A stretch of 64,000 nucleotides of DNA from Advenella incenata (GTDB lineage: Bacteria > Pseudomonadota > Gammaproteobacteria > Burkholderiales > Burkholderiaceae_B), in the NCBI RefSeq assembly GCF_004217095.1, contig NZ_SHKO01000001.1, positions 1,736,001 to 1,800,000 on the forward strand, given 5' to 3'. A program made the position numbers and the translations under genes. Below, piece by piece: positions 33,781 through 43,891 of this stretch. The notes under the pieces were generated by a model, which worked only from the letters and a program-made list of their open reading frames with translations, was not told the DNA's origin and ran no database searches. Within the stretch, counting starts at the first letter, position 1. Each line of letters opens with the position of its first letter.

Positions 33781-35796
33781 ATGCAAACCGGATATGGTAT
33801 GAGTGAAAGAAGTAGAGCGGTGTCGAGCCTGATTGTGCTGGCAGTCTGGAGCATTGGAGCACAGGCTCAAACCCAGTCTACGGGAGAAGGACGACAAAGA
33901 ACGGGACAATCAGTCGCATCGCCGCAGGATGGTTATGTGACAACTTTGCCAAGCGTTGTTGTCACGGCGACTGCCAGCGAGCGAGCTTCCAGCGATGTGC
34001 CTGCCAGTATTACGGTTGTGTCGGGCGAAGACATCCGCCGGCGTCCCGTGAATGATCTGGCAGATGCACTGAAAGGTACGGTCGGGGTCAGCCTGGAGGA
34101 CGTCGGCCAGGGGCGCAGAGGTATTTCGATTCGCGGCATGAGCGCGGAGCATACCCTGATGCTGGTCGATGGACAGCGTGTCAGCTCGTCTGCCTCGGCG
34201 ATCGCGCACTCGGATATGGAACTGGGCTGGGTGCCAGCCGAGGCCATCGAACGACTGGAAGTTGTACGTGGGCCAATGTCTTCGCTGTATGGGTCGGAGG
34301 CCCTTGGCGGCGTTGTGAACGTCATTACCCGTTCGGCTACCGACCGTTGGATCGGCTCTTTGAGCAGCTATGCATTGGCCACCGATCACGGCCTGGGCGG
34401 TAATCAGTATAAAAACGGATTCTATATTGCCGGTCCCCTCATCGCAGGACGCCTGGGCCTGACAGCCTGGGGGGAGTTCAGGCAGCGTCACATGTTGCGC
34501 GATGCTGCCAATACGGCGTTAAGTGCACTGGACCGACAGCGCGCCACGACAGGGCATCTTGGATTGAGTTGGACGCCGGACGCGCGTCAGCGTATCGACC
34601 TGTCTGTCGATGCAGTCAACGAAAACCAGGCTGGTGTGTACGGCGGGGCTCGCGGTATTGCCTATCGTTCCGAAAATGAAATTCAGCGCCGCCGTTATGC
34701 CTTATCTCACACCGGGGAGTGGGACTGGGGAAGTACCCGGACCAGGTTGTATCGCAGCACACTTGATCGGCAAATATGGCGCAGCGATGGCGATAAGGCC
34801 AGTGGTCCCAACCGTTTCGTCGATACTGTCTTTGATACTCAAGCAAGTTTTCCGCTCAATTCCATTCATCGACTGACCATAGGCGGTCAGTTCAGGCGGG
34901 AAAGCCTGGAAGATCCCAATGTGAATCGCGTCGGCAAAAAAGTACAAAATCATTATGCGCTTTTCATGCAGGATGAGATAACGCTTGGCGACCGCTGGGA
35001 ACTGGTGCTGGGCGCTCGTTTTGACCGACACGAGCAATTCGGGTGGGAGATCAGCCCTCGTGCGTATTTGCTTTATCATCCTGTGCAAGGCCTGACTCTG
35101 AAGGCCGGCGTGGGGCGCGGCTTCAAAGCGCCTACGCTCAAGCAGTTGTCGGCCGAGTTCGAATCTTGGGCAGCGATGGGTGGGCGGGGCGTTATCCGGG
35201 GCAATCCCGATTTGCAACCGGAAACCAATCTTTCCTACGAACTGGGAGCGGCCTATGAAGCAGATACCTGGTCGGCCGGAGCCACTTTTTTCCATAACAA
35301 CGTGCGCAATCTGATTGATACCGTCAGGCAGTCCACTTGTTTTGCTCCCGGCCGCGTTTGTCTGGCATACGAAAATGTTGCCAGGGTTCGCCTGCAAGGG
35401 GTGGAATTGACGGCTGGTGCGGATCTTTCCGCGCGCTGGCGACTGGATGGCAACTATACCTATCTGGATGCTCGCGATCAAATCACAGGGGAACCGATGA
35501 CAGATCGTTCCCGACATCGCGCCAATGCCACATTGGCCTGGAAACCGCTGGCGTCTTTGTCTACACGCATGCAACTCGAGTATATCGGCGCACAATTTCG
35601 TTCAGACAAACAAGGCAAGCGTCCCGGCTATACGCTGTTGCACTGGTATATGGATTACGCCTTGAGCAGCAACCTCACTGTGCAGGTTGGTGTGGAGAAC
35701 CTGACGGATAAGCGTCTGGCCAACGAAGATATCGGCCTTTTCAGTCGGGCGGACGAGGGGCGGCGCTACTTTGTCGGAATGCGGGTGCAGTTTTGA
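33781..35796 (+). CDS. TonB-dependent outer-membrane receptor
   Basis: 671 residues. The signal peptide (SLIVLAVWSIGAQAQT) is followed by a TonB-box-like VVVTATASERAS, a plug domain (DLADALKGTVGVSLEDVGQGRRGISIRGM...ERLEVVRGPMSSLYGSEALGGVVNVIT) and a 22-strand barrel ending in the outer-membrane signature with terminal Phe (MRVQF). Size and motifs resemble BtuB/CirA-class receptors for cobalamin, haem or metallophores. It is the first gene of a four-gene unit; its TGA overlaps the CobN-like ATG. Start is tentative as no ribosome-binding site is seen. Confidence 0.92.
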   Translation: MQTGYGMSERSRAVSSLIVLAVWSIGAQAQTQSTGEGRQRTGQSVASPQDGYVTTLPSVVVTATASERASSDVPASITVVSGEDIRRRPVNDLADALKGTVGVSLEDVGQGRRGISIRGMSAEHTLMLVDGQRVSSSASAIAHSDMELGWVPAEAIERLEVVRGPMSSLYGSEALGGVVNVITRSATDRWIGSLSSYALATDHGLGGNQYKNGFYIAGPLIAGRLGLTAWGEFRQRHMLRDAANTALSALDRQRATTGHLGLSWTPDARQRIDLSVDAVNENQAGVYGGARGIAYRSENEIQRRRYALSHTGEWDWGSTRTRLYRSTLDRQIWRSDGDKASGPNRFVDTVFDTQASFPLNSIHRLTIGGQFRRESLEDPNVNRVGKKVQNHYALFMQDEITLGDRWELVLGARFDRHEQFGWEISPRAYLLYHPVQGLTLKAGVGRGFKAPTLKQLSAEFESWAAMGGRGVIRGNPDLQPETNLSYELGAAYEADTWSAGATFFHNNVRNLIDTVRQSTCFAPGRVCLAYENVARVRLQGVELTAGADLSARWRLDGNYTYLDARDQITGEPMTDRSRHRANATLAWKPLASLSTRMQLEYIGAQFRSDKQGKRPGYTLLHWYMDYALSSNLTVQVGVENLTDKRLANEDIGLFSRADEGRRYFVGMRVQF

Positions 35797-38700
35797 TGCG
35801 ATTGTCACGATTGATCTGGCGCATTTGCTATTACCTGCTCATTGGGGTGGCTGGCATGGCGCCTGTCTACGTATCCGCCGCTCCCGTGGTGCAAGTGCTG
35901 CACAATGGTTTTGTTTCGGCAGAAAAATTTCGGCATTTGCAGACTGTCGCCGAACGCCAAGCAATGGGGCTGCGGCATCTGAATGTTGAGACCGCGTCGC
36001 CGCAGGCGATAAGCGCGGCCGTTGCGGCTGGGGTACTTACCGTGCTGGACGTACCCAGGCCGGGTGACCGATCGATGGTCGAGCAGCGGCTGGAACAAGC
36101 ACTACAGCAACAGAAGATCCGTGGTGCTATCCGCTTGACCGTAGGTGGCGGCCGACCCGCCTGGCACGGCCTGGAGGCACCCGTGGGTGGCCTATTGGCC
36201 GAGCTCTATGCAGCGGGTGGTGAAGCGAATTACGGACGTTTTTTTGCGCTGGCCAGGTCAATTCATGAAGGCGTTGCGCCGTCCCCTGACTTGCTGGCGC
36301 CGCCTGAAAAGCTGCCTGCTGCTGGCTTTTATCATCCGCAAGCCTCTCGCGTCTTCGATAATGTACAGTCCTATCTGAATTGGCACGCATCAGCAGCCTC
36401 TCCCTCGAGGCCGGATTCCATTGGCCGGGTGGCGTTTTTGATATCCCGGCATATAGTGACAGATTTTGTGACCGGTGAAGTGGATGAATTGATTCGTCGC
36501 AGTGAGACCGCCGGCTTATTGCCTATTGTTTTCTGGGCCGATGCAGATGATCCGGAGGGATTGCAGGGGGCGCTGAAAAGTGCTGCGGTGGATGTGCTGG
36601 TCAACCTGACGCATATGCGAGGCGGTGCACAGCGCACCCGCGATTTCAAAGCGTTGAATGTTCCGGTAATCCAGACGCTGAGTTTTCGCGAAGGCGAAGC
36701 ACGCGACTGGCCCGCTGCGCCTAGCGGTGTCAATGCGCGTACTGCCGCTGTTTTCCTGGCCGGACCGGAAGGATGGGGTGTCAGCGACCCCCTGGTGCTG
36801 TCTGCCGTCACAGCAGGGGTAGACGAGCTCCTGCCGCAACAAGCGCAGGCATTGATCGGTAAACTACGAAGCCTGGTCGCCTTGCGACATACCCGTGCAG
36901 CGGACAAGCGGCTCGCCTTGATGTTCTGGAATTACCCGGCGGGCGAGAAAAACCTGGGCGCATCCAATCTGAATCTGCCGCGCAGTATTGTTTCCATTCA
37001 GGGGGCATTGGCGGGGCAAGGTTATGATGTGGGCGAGCCCGTGAGCGAAAAAGAGGTCATCGATAAAGGCCAGCGTATGCTGGGTGCCCTTTACGGTAGC
37101 GTATCGCTGGACGACCTACTGGCAGAGGATCTGGCAGCACTGTATCCGCTGTCTGCTTATGAAAGCTGGCTTGCTGGTCTGCCGGATGAGCGGCAGAGAC
37201 AATTACGTCGTCATGGCTCGCCTGACGGGCATCGGGCGATACGAAAGATTAATGGTCAGCTTCACTTCGTGATTCCCCGGTGGAAGATCGGACATTTGCT
37301 GGTAATGCCGCAGATGCCGCGCCATGCCGACGCGGCTAAGCACTATCATGACACCGCCAGTGTACCGGATCATCTTTATATGGCGGCCTATCTGTATTTG
37401 CAGCAACAATACGCTGCCCATGCACTGATTCACCTGGGCACACATGGTTCCCAGGAATGGCTTCCTGGCAAAGATCGCGGGCTGGCTGCCAGCGATTATT
37501 CCTGGCTGGCAGTGGGCAGCATGCCGGTGTTCTATCCCTATATTCAGGATAACGTAGGCGAAGCCATCCAGGCCAAGCGGCGGGGGCGGGCTGTGATTAT
37601 CAGTCACCAGACGCCTCCCTTTGCGCCTGCCGGGTTATACGACCAGTTGCGCGATCTGCACCATCTGATTCATGAATATCAGCAGCTTGACGAGGGAATA
37701 GTCCGCAAGCAAGTGTCATTGCGCATCCGGGAGGCAGCATTCGCGGCGAACCTGCATCGTGACCTGGGTTGGAGTGATCTGCAGGCCGAACGTGATTTTC
37801 CCGGCTTTCTTCAGGTCGTCCATAACCAGTTGCATGAACTGGCGCGTACGGCTACGCCACTGGGATTACACACCTTTGGGCAACCCGCGAGCGATGAGCA
37901 CCGGGCCGGCACCATCGTGCAGCAGCTCGGAGAGCCCTTCTATGCAGCGCTGGGGATCGATAGGGAAGAGCTGTTTGTCGACGATCACAAACAGCTGAAA
38001 AATAATCCAGCCTATCTCGCCTTACATGAACTACTGAAGCCAACCATTAAAAGTGCGCTGCCTGGGCGTATTGCCGGTTTTGCCGATCGTGCCAGGGCGA
38101 ATGATCTGCGTTTACGTGACACCCAGGAAAATGAGGCGTTACTTGCCGGACTGGCCGGTGGTTTCGTTGCGCCGGGCGCCGGTGGCGACCCCATCCGCAA
38201 CCCAGATGTAATGAGCGGTCGCAATTTATACGCCTTTGAGGCCGACAAAATTCCCACCAGAGCAGCATATGACTCAGCTGCGATGGCTTACGAACAGCTT
38301 GTTCAGGCATTCCGATCCGAACATGATGGCCAGTGGCCTCGCAAGCTTGCGTTTAGCTTATGGTCATCCGAGGCGATTCGCCACTTGGGAATGACTGAGG
38401 CGCAGATTCTGCATGCGCTTGGCCTGCGTCCGGTCTGGGATGCAGGAGGTCGCATCACTGCGCTGGAAATTATCCCGACCACGGAACTGGGGCGGCCACG
38501 CACGGACGTCGTGATTCAAGTTACCGGTGTGTACCGCGACCAGTTCGACAGTTTCATGCGCCTGCTTGATGACGCGCTGGTCCGCCTTGCCGCACTGGAA
38601 GAGCCGGATAATCCGATTGTGGCCAACAACCTACGTATCGCCACTCTATTGCGCCAACAGGGTATGCCATCGGATCAGGCCGCGGCCGCAGCCCGATATC

Positions 38701-39731
38701 GAATTTTTGGCAACGCTCCCGGGCAGTATGGTACGGGCGTGCCCGATCTGGCCCTGCGTTCTACCGAATGGAACGATGATGGCGAACTGGCACAGCATTT
38801 TCTTGCGAGCAGCAGGCACGTATACGGCAGGGGACAATGGGGTGCCCGCTTATCAAAAACGAATCTGCTGGCCGAACAACTGCGCGGTACACAGGCGGCG
38901 ATTATGTCTCGGTCTTCGAATCTGCATGGTGTGCTCTCAACGGACCACCCATTTGAGTTTCTGGGAGGTTTATCGGCGGCGGTACGACACCTTGATGGCC
39001 AGGCTCCGCAAATGCTGATTTCCGATTTGCGTGACGGCCGGGTAAGCACCACCGGGCTGGCGCGATTTCTGGCCAATGAGCTGCGCGCACGTTACCTGAA
39101 CCCGCAATGGATTGATTCCATGCAGCAGGAAGGATATGCCGGCACGTTGCAGGTGCTCAATGTCACTAACAATTTGTTCGGCTGGCAGGTCATGGACCCG
39201 ACATCCGTACGTGACGATCAATGGCAGGCCATGTTTGACACCTATGTGAACGACACGCGAGAACTGGGTACGCGCGAGTGGTTCGAGCAGCACAATCCTA
39301 CGGCGCAGGCGCAGATACTTGAACGGATGGCCGAAGCCATGCGCAAGGGCTACTGGAATGCATCCGAGCAAACGCGGCGCGACCTGGTCCAGCGCTGGCA
39401 GCAACTGGCCGAACAATTCGATGTACACACCGGCGCCGAGGCGACGCGTCGTTACATCGCTGATATTGCCAAGGGTTTTGGTTTGGCTTCAGGGGCGGCG
39501 CCCGACACGGACGCAGGATCCGCCCATGCCCAAACGGCGGATACTCAAGGTTCAACAGAGCAGGAGCTACAAGCCGTGCATGGGCAGATTCTGGAGCGCG
39601 TGGAAGTTTCTGCCGAACCGTCGCCGGAAACGCCACTGGCTTTACTCTTGTTGCTGTTTGTCGCGGTCACTGGCGGAGTGCGCCAGTGGTGGGTCGACCG
39701 CCAATTGACACAGCGCACAGATTTGACCTGA
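35796..39731 (+). CDS. CobN-like chelatase, predicted periplasmic and membrane-anchored
   Basis: 1311 residues from the ATG overlapping the receptor stop (TGATG). The body is a CobN/magnesium-chelatase H-type subunit, with the conserved HLGTHGSQEWLPGK block near residue 546 and later NPDVMSGRNLYAFEADKIP. Unlike cytoplasmic CobN it begins with a signal sequence (LSRLIWRICYYLLIGVAGMAPVYVSAAP) and ends with a transmembrane helix (PLALLLLLFVAVTGGVRQWW) before a short basic tail, so the catalytic body should face the periplasm. No CobS, CobT or ChlI/D partner is present. A role in inserting or removing metal in an imported tetrapyrrole or metallophore is inference. Confidence 0.88.
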   Translation: MRLSRLIWRICYYLLIGVAGMAPVYVSAAPVVQVLHNGFVSAEKFRHLQTVAERQAMGLRHLNVETASPQAISAAVAAGVLTVLDVPRPGDRSMVEQRLEQALQQQKIRGAIRLTVGGGRPAWHGLEAPVGGLLAELYAAGGEANYGRFFALARSIHEGVAPSPDLLAPPEKLPAAGFYHPQASRVFDNVQSYLNWHASAASPSRPDSIGRVAFLISRHIVTDFVTGEVDELIRRSETAGLLPIVFWADADDPEGLQGALKSAAVDVLVNLTHMRGGAQRTRDFKALNVPVIQTLSFREGEARDWPAAPSGVNARTAAVFLAGPEGWGVSDPLVLSAVTAGVDELLPQQAQALIGKLRSLVALRHTRAADKRLALMFWNYPAGEKNLGASNLNLPRSIVSIQGALAGQGYDVGEPVSEKEVIDKGQRMLGALYGSVSLDDLLAEDLAALYPLSAYESWLAGLPDERQRQLRRHGSPDGHRAIRKINGQLHFVIPRWKIGHLLVMPQMPRHADAAKHYHDTASVPDHLYMAAYLYLQQQYAAHALIHLGTHGSQEWLPGKDRGLAASDYSWLAVGSMPVFYPYIQDNVGEAIQAKRRGRAVIISHQTPPFAPAGLYDQLRDLHHLIHEYQQLDEGIVRKQVSLRIREAAFAANLHRDLGWSDLQAERDFPGFLQVVHNQLHELARTATPLGLHTFGQPASDEHRAGTIVQQLGEPFYAALGIDREELFVDDHKQLKNNPAYLALHELLKPTIKSALPGRIAGFADRARANDLRLRDTQENEALLAGLAGGFVAPGAGGDPIRNPDVMSGRNLYAFEADKIPTRAAYDSAAMAYEQLVQAFRSEHDGQWPRKLAFSLWSSEAIRHLGMTEAQILHALGLRPVWDAGGRITALEIIPTTELGRPRTDVVIQVTGVYRDQFDSFMRLLDDALVRLAALEEPDNPIVANNLRIATLLRQQGMPSDQAAAAARYRIFGNAPGQYGTGVPDLALRSTEWNDDGELAQHFLASSRHVYGRGQWGARLSKTNLLAEQLRGTQAAIMSRSSNLHGVLSTDHPFEFLGGLSAAVRHLDGQAPQMLISDLRDGRVSTTGLARFLANELRARYLNPQWIDSMQQEGYAGTLQVLNVTNNLFGWQVMDPTSVRDDQWQAMFDTYVNDTRELGTREWFEQHNPTAQAQILERMAEAMRKGYWNASEQTRRDLVQRWQQLAEQFDVHTGAEATRRYIADIAKGFGLASGAAPDTDAGSAHAQTADTQGSTEQELQAVHGQILERVEVSAEPSPETPLALLLLLFVAVTGGVRQWWVDRQLTQRTDLT

Positions 39732-39778
39732 ACCCATTTTCATTTTTCCGATTGATCCCTATAACCCGAGACAACCTA

Positions 39779-40288
39779 ATGGACTTTTTTTCCGATATCG
39801 AACACTTGTTATACGCAGTCTCCCGCGTTTTTCTTATGCCGGTCCTGCTTCTCATTGTTTTGTCTCTATTGTATGCAGTAGGGATGCTGGGGGCGTTTTT
39901 GGTTGAAGGCTGGCAACGGCGTCGGCAGGCAAGCGTCGATAGGCTGCTGAAACAGGCCAGGAATTATTTACAGCGTCAGGCAATATCTTCTGGTGATCTG
40001 GAACTGTATATCCTGAAACAGCTGGAATGGCTGCGGATTGTGTCACGCACTGCACCGATGCTGGGCCTTATCGCCACCATGATTCCCATGGGGCCGGCTT
40101 TGCTGGCGCTGGGCAATGGTGATGCGACAGAAGTAGGTAAAAACATGGTGGCCGCGTTCTCGGCTGTTATTCTCGCACTGCTGGCTGCCAGCCTTTGTTT
40201 TTTCATCCTCACTATACGACGCCGCTGGCTGCTGCAGGATTTGCATCGGGCTGAACGTACCCTGTTATTGCAAGAGGAGTCGGCATAA
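39779..40288 (+). CDS. ExbB/TolQ/MotA-family proton channel subunit
   Basis: 169 residues from the ATG at 39779. It has an N-terminal helix (LMPVLLLIVLSLLYAVGMLGAFLVEG), a cytoplasmic loop, and two helices, the first with the ExbB hallmark RTAPMLGLIATMIPMGPALLAL and the second AFSAVILALLAASLCFFIL. ExbB-type proteins carry proton flow that powers outer-membrane receptors. It lies 47 bp after the CobN-like gene and its stop overlaps the DUF2149 start, so it is most likely dedicated to this system. Confidence 0.88.
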   Translation: MDFFSDIEHLLYAVSRVFLMPVLLLIVLSLLYAVGMLGAFLVEGWQRRRQASVDRLLKQARNYLQRQAISSGDLELYILKQLEWLRIVSRTAPMLGLIATMIPMGPALLALGNGDATEVGKNMVAAFSAVILALLAASLCFFILTIRRRWLLQDLHRAERTLLLQEESA

Positions 40289-40614
40289 TGCGTTTCCTTG
40301 AGGACGATGACACCGATCCCATGCTGTCGGTCGTCAATCTCATCGACCTGTTTCTGGTCATCATTGGGCTGCTGATGGTTGTGATCGCACAGAATCCGCT
40401 AGGCCCATTAGCCGGGGAAAACGTGGTTGTGGTAGAGAATCCGGGCCAAGCCGAAATGCGCATTACTGTCAAAGAGGGCAAAGAACTGACGCGCTACGAA
40501 TCCAGTGGCAAGGTTGGTGAAGGGCAGGGGGCACGCGCGGGCGTGACCTATCGATTGGATGATGGCCGGATGATTTACGTGCCTGAGAGTGGGGCTAAAG
40601 AACTAATTCAGTAG
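40288..40614 (+). CDS. DUF2149 protein, ExbD-like
   Basis: 108 residues, start overlapping the ExbB-type stop (TAATG) with AGAGGAG upstream. A short acidic cytoplasmic N-terminus (EDDDTDPM) is followed by one transmembrane helix, LSVVNLIDLFLVIIGLLMVV, with Asp20 at the helix start, and a ~75-residue periplasmic domain. This is the topology of ExbD/TolR, including the single membrane Asp. DUF2149 is the family I recognise; the ExbD analogy is my inference. Confidence 0.85.
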   Translation: MRFLEDDDTDPMLSVVNLIDLFLVIIGLLMVVIAQNPLGPLAGENVVVVENPGQAEMRITVKEGKELTRYESSGKVGEGQGARAGVTYRLDDGRMIYVPESGAKELIQ

Positions 40615-40651
40615 TATCCAAAGTGTCAAATGGCTCAGGGTATACCCCTAT

Positions 40652-40667
40652 TTGCATACCTATGCAA
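40652..40667. promoter_or_regulatory. LacI-type operator
   Basis: A perfect inverted repeat, TTGCATA-CC-TATGCAA, lies 60 bp before the first gene of a cassette that encodes its own LacI regulator. Size, symmetry and central position fit LacI-family operators, which usually have a central CG; here the centre is CC. Confidence 0.6.
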
Positions 40668-40727
40668 GAAATTGAAGATAGCACAACTTCAATTTTATCC
40701 ACAGCTAACGCCTGAGACGACACTACT

Positions 40728-42047
40728 ATGATCCACTATCTGAAGCGAGGCCGCTCGGCCGAGGTCAAAACCGACGATGACGCCAAAGTGCGCGCCACGG
40801 TCGAAGAAATTATCCGTCGTATTGAAAAGGACGGTGATGAAGCCGTCCGTGAGTACAGTCGTAAGTTCGATAACTGGGATCCGGCCGACTTTCGGCTGTC
40901 TCGTGACCAGATCACTGCAGCACGCAAGCAACTGTCTGCACGCGAAATCGAAGATATTGCGTTTGCCCAGAAACAGGTTCGCAATTTCGCGCAGATCCAG
41001 CGAGATTCCATGAAAGATGTGGAAGTAGAGACTTATCCGGGCGTCGTTTTAGGCCATAAGCACATTCCGATGAATGCGGTGGGCTGTTATATTCCCGGCG
41101 GCAAGTACCCGTTGCTCGCATCGGCCCACATGAGCGTGCTGACCGCAAAGGTGGCAGGCGTCAAGCGCATCGTTTCTACAGCGCCGCCGTATCAGGGCAA
41201 GCCGCATCCTGCCATTGTTACTGCGATGGACATGGCCGGTGCCGACGAAATTCTGGTGCTCGGCGGCGTGCAGGCCGTTGTGGCCATGGCGGTCGGTACG
41301 CCCAGTGTCGCTCCTGTGGATATGCTGGTCGGTCCTGGCAACATGTTCGTTGCCGAAGCCAAGCGCCAGTTGTATGGTCGCGTAGGCATTGACCTTTTTG
41401 CCGGACCAACCGAAACGCTGGTGATCGCCGATGACAGTGTGGACGGCCAGTTGTGCGCCGTCGATCTGCTGGGTCAGGCTGAACATGGTCCCACCTCGCC
41501 CGCCATATTGTTGACGACCAGCGAAAAACTGGCGCGCGACACGATGGCCGAGATCGAGCGCCAACTTAAGATATTGCCCACCGCAGCGATTGCCAAGAAA
41601 AGCTGGGACGATTGTGGTGAAGTCATCGTCTGTGATACCGATGAAGAAATGCTTCGCGTTGCCGATGAGCTGGCTTTTGAACATGTGCAGGTCATGACGC
41701 ATGATCCTGATTATTTCCTGAATAACATGACAAATTACGGGGCGCTGTTTTTGGGTCCGCGTACAAATGTGAGTTTCGGCGACAAGGTCATCGGCACCAA
41801 CCATACCTTGCCTACCAATCGCAACGCACGTTATACAGGAGGGTTGTGGGTTGGCAAGTTTTTGAAGACCTGCACGTATCAACGCGTGCTCACTGACGCG
41901 GCCAGCGTCACCATGGGTGAATACTGCTCCCGGTTATGCCATATGGAAAACTTCGCAGGTCATGGCGAGCAGGCCAATATTCGGGTACGTCGTTATGGCA
42001 ACCGTCCCGATTTGCCCTGGTATGAACCGGTAAAGGATCAGGCATGA
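40728..42047 (+). CDS. Histidinol-dehydrogenase-family oxidoreductase
   Basis: 439 residues of the HisD family, with [65 protein letters not shown], and metal-site residues Gln/His in [13 protein letters not shown] and His in [17 protein letters not shown]. The organism's biosynthetic HisD would lie in a his operon; this copy heads a LacI-controlled catabolic cassette, like the paralogues that oxidise sulfopropanediol or other polyols (HpsN type). It probably takes an alcohol to the acid by a two-step NAD-dependent oxidation; substrate unknown. Confidence 0.85.
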   Translation: MIHYLKRGRSAEVKTDDDAKVRATVEEIIRRIEKDGDEAVREYSRKFDNWDPADFRLSRDQITAARKQLSAREIEDIAFAQKQVRNFAQIQRDSMKDVEVETYPGVVLGHKHIPMNAVGCYIPGGKYPLLASAHMSVLTAKVAGVKRIVSTAPPYQGKPHPAIVTAMDMAGADEILVLGGVQAVVAMAVGTPSVAPVDMLVGPGNMFVAEAKRQLYGRVGIDLFAGPTETLVIADDSVDGQLCAVDLLGQAEHGPTSPAILLTTSEKLARDTMAEIERQLKILPTAAIAKKSWDDCGEVIVCDTDEEMLRVADELAFEHVQVMTHDPDYFLNNMTNYGALFLGPRTNVSFGDKVIGTNHTLPTNRNARYTGGLWVGKFLKTCTYQRVLTDAASVTMGEYCSRLCHMENFAGHGEQANIRVRRYGNRPDLPWYEPVKDQA

Positions 42048-42811
42048 TGCAATTGCCTCAAAGCCCGGATTTTCGGCTGGACGGCAAACGTGCACTGGTA
42101 ACAGGCGCTAGCAGCGGCATCGGGCTGGCCGCGGCCACCGCGTTAGGCCGAGCCGGCGCCCATGTAACACTGGCGGCGCGCCGGGCAGCCGAACTCGAAA
42201 GCGCGTGCGCAGCCTTACGTGACAGCCAGATCTCGTGTGATTTTGTGGTGCTGGACGTGACATGCTCGGCAGATGTTGATGCTGCCGTTGCGGATGCATC
42301 GCCATACGACATTCTGGTAAACAACGCGGGAATGAACCGGCCTGTGCCTCTGGTCGAACAGAGCGATAGCGACATCGACGAGGTATTCGACCTGAACGTA
42401 AAGGCAGCGTTCTATACCAGCCGGGCAGTGGCACGAAAACTGCTGGCGGCCAAGCGCCCCGGCTCCATGATCAACATTTCATCACAGATGGGTCATGTAG
42501 GAAGTGCGCGACGGGTATTGTATTGTGCGAGCAAGCACGCCATGGAAGGCATGACCAAGGCCCTGGCCTGGGAATTGGGGGCAAATGGTATCCGGGTAAA
42601 TACGATCTGCCCCACCTTTATTGAAACGCCTATGACTGCAGCGATGTTTGACAAGCCTGGCTTTAGGCAGTGGGTTTGCGAACGAATTGCGCTGGGACGT
42701 CTGGGTCGCGTCGATGAGGTTATGGGGGCAGTGGTGTTTCTGGCCAGCAGTGCGTCCAGCCTGATGACAGGCAGTGCCCTGATGCTGGATGGAGGCTGGA
42801 CCGCAGCATGA
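42044..42811 (+). CDS. Short-chain dehydrogenase/reductase
   Basis: 255 residues; the start overlaps the upstream stop by 4 bp. Motifs are [15 protein letters not shown], catalytic Ser in [15 protein letters not shown] (Tyr/Lys) and the C-terminal LMLDGGWTA. An NAD(P)-dependent sugar, polyol or hydroxyacid dehydrogenase is likely. Its stop overlaps the LacI start, so it is in the same transcript as the HisD-like gene and the regulator. Confidence 0.9.
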   Translation: MMQLPQSPDFRLDGKRALVTGASSGIGLAAATALGRAGAHVTLAARRAAELESACAALRDSQISCDFVVLDVTCSADVDAAVADASPYDILVNNAGMNRPVPLVEQSDSDIDEVFDLNVKAAFYTSRAVARKLLAAKRPGSMINISSQMGHVGSARRVLYCASKHAMEGMTKALAWELGANGIRVNTICPTFIETPMTAAMFDKPGFRQWVCERIALGRLGRVDEVMGAVVFLASSASSLMTGSALMLDGGWTAA

Positions 42812-43824
42812 AAACAGCACCACGCGCGCAAGATGTGGCTGATCTGGCGCAAGTATCGCAATCGGCAGTCAGCCGCACTTTCACACCAGGTGCCAGCGTA
42901 TCCGAAAGCACGCGCAACAAGGTGCTGGCCGCTGCACAGCGCCTGGGTTACCGGCCAAATGCCCTGGCCCGAAGTCTGATCACGCGGCAAAGCCGCATCG
43001 TGGCATTGGTGATGAGCTATCTGGAGAACCAGTTTTATCCATTGGTGATTGAAAAGCTGTCCCAGAAACTGCAAAAGCAGGGCTATCACGTACTGATGTT
43101 CATTGCGGATATAGACGAAGGCGCAGATGGGGTGTTGGCCGATATCCTGCAATACCAGGTCGAGGGCATCGTCATGGCCTCAACCATGTTGTCACCGACG
43201 TTGGCCAAAAGTTGCTCTGACGTGGGGGTGCCTGTTGTCCAGTTCAATCGCATCTCGGATTTGGGCGGACTGACACGCTATGCGACCAGTTCCGTGACGT
43301 CCGACAATGCAGCTGGTGGACGTCTGGCTGCTGAACTGTTAGTGGCCAGGGGCTACAAACGAATCGCGTTTCTGGCTGGATTGGAGGATTCCTCAACCAG
43401 CCTGGAGCGTGAGCGAGGCTTTAAGGAGGCGCTGTCCGAGTTGGGGACAAGCGTGTCTTATCGTGATACGGGCCATTACAGTTTTGATGGGGCGAAAGAT
43501 GCAGCACGACGTCTGTTTGGCCATGCCGATCGTCCTGACGCGGTGTTTGTCGCGAACGATCACATGGCAATCGCGGTCATGGACGTGTTGCGCCAGGAAT
43601 TTTGCTTGCGCGTACCCGAAGAGGTGGGCGTAATCGGTTTTGACGATGTTCCCCAGGCGGCCTGGGGAGCGTACCAATTGACCACTGTCTATCAACGGGT
43701 GGAACCCATGGTAGACGCTACGGTTGAACTTTTGCTTGAACAGATGCGTGGTGAAGTGCGCGCACGCGAGATCGTGGTTCCGTGCATGTTGGTGGAAAGA
43801 AAAACAGTCAGACCCGCAGCGTAG
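42808..43824 (+). CDS. LacI family transcriptional regulator
   Basis: 338 residues: HTH (AQDVADLAQVSQSAVSRTFTPGASVSESTRNKVLAAAQRLGYRPNALARSL) and a periplasmic-binding-protein-like effector domain (VEGIVMASTMLSP; AVFVANDHMAIAVMDVL; VGVIGFDDVPQAAW). Encoded inside the cassette it probably controls, with the palindrome at 40652 as candidate operator. Overlaps the SDR gene by 4 bp. Confidence 0.92.
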   Translation: MKTAPRAQDVADLAQVSQSAVSRTFTPGASVSESTRNKVLAAAQRLGYRPNALARSLITRQSRIVALVMSYLENQFYPLVIEKLSQKLQKQGYHVLMFIADIDEGADGVLADILQYQVEGIVMASTMLSPTLAKSCSDVGVPVVQFNRISDLGGLTRYATSSVTSDNAAGGRLAAELLVARGYKRIAFLAGLEDSSTSLERERGFKEALSELGTSVSYRDTGHYSFDGAKDAARRLFGHADRPDAVFVANDHMAIAVMDVLRQEFCLRVPEEVGVIGFDDVPQAAWGAYQLTTVYQRVEPMVDATVELLLEQMRGEVRAREIVVPCMLVERKTVRPAA

Positions 43825-43891
43825 CGGACAACTATTTAGATTTTAAGTTGCGGGCGACTTAGCCCGTGGCCAGGAAAATGGAGATTTTAAT

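Noticed and set aside
34702-35595. 297-codon minus-strand ORF opposite the TonB receptor gene
   Set aside because: Antisense frame with no domain; the receptor motifs on the plus strand are clear.
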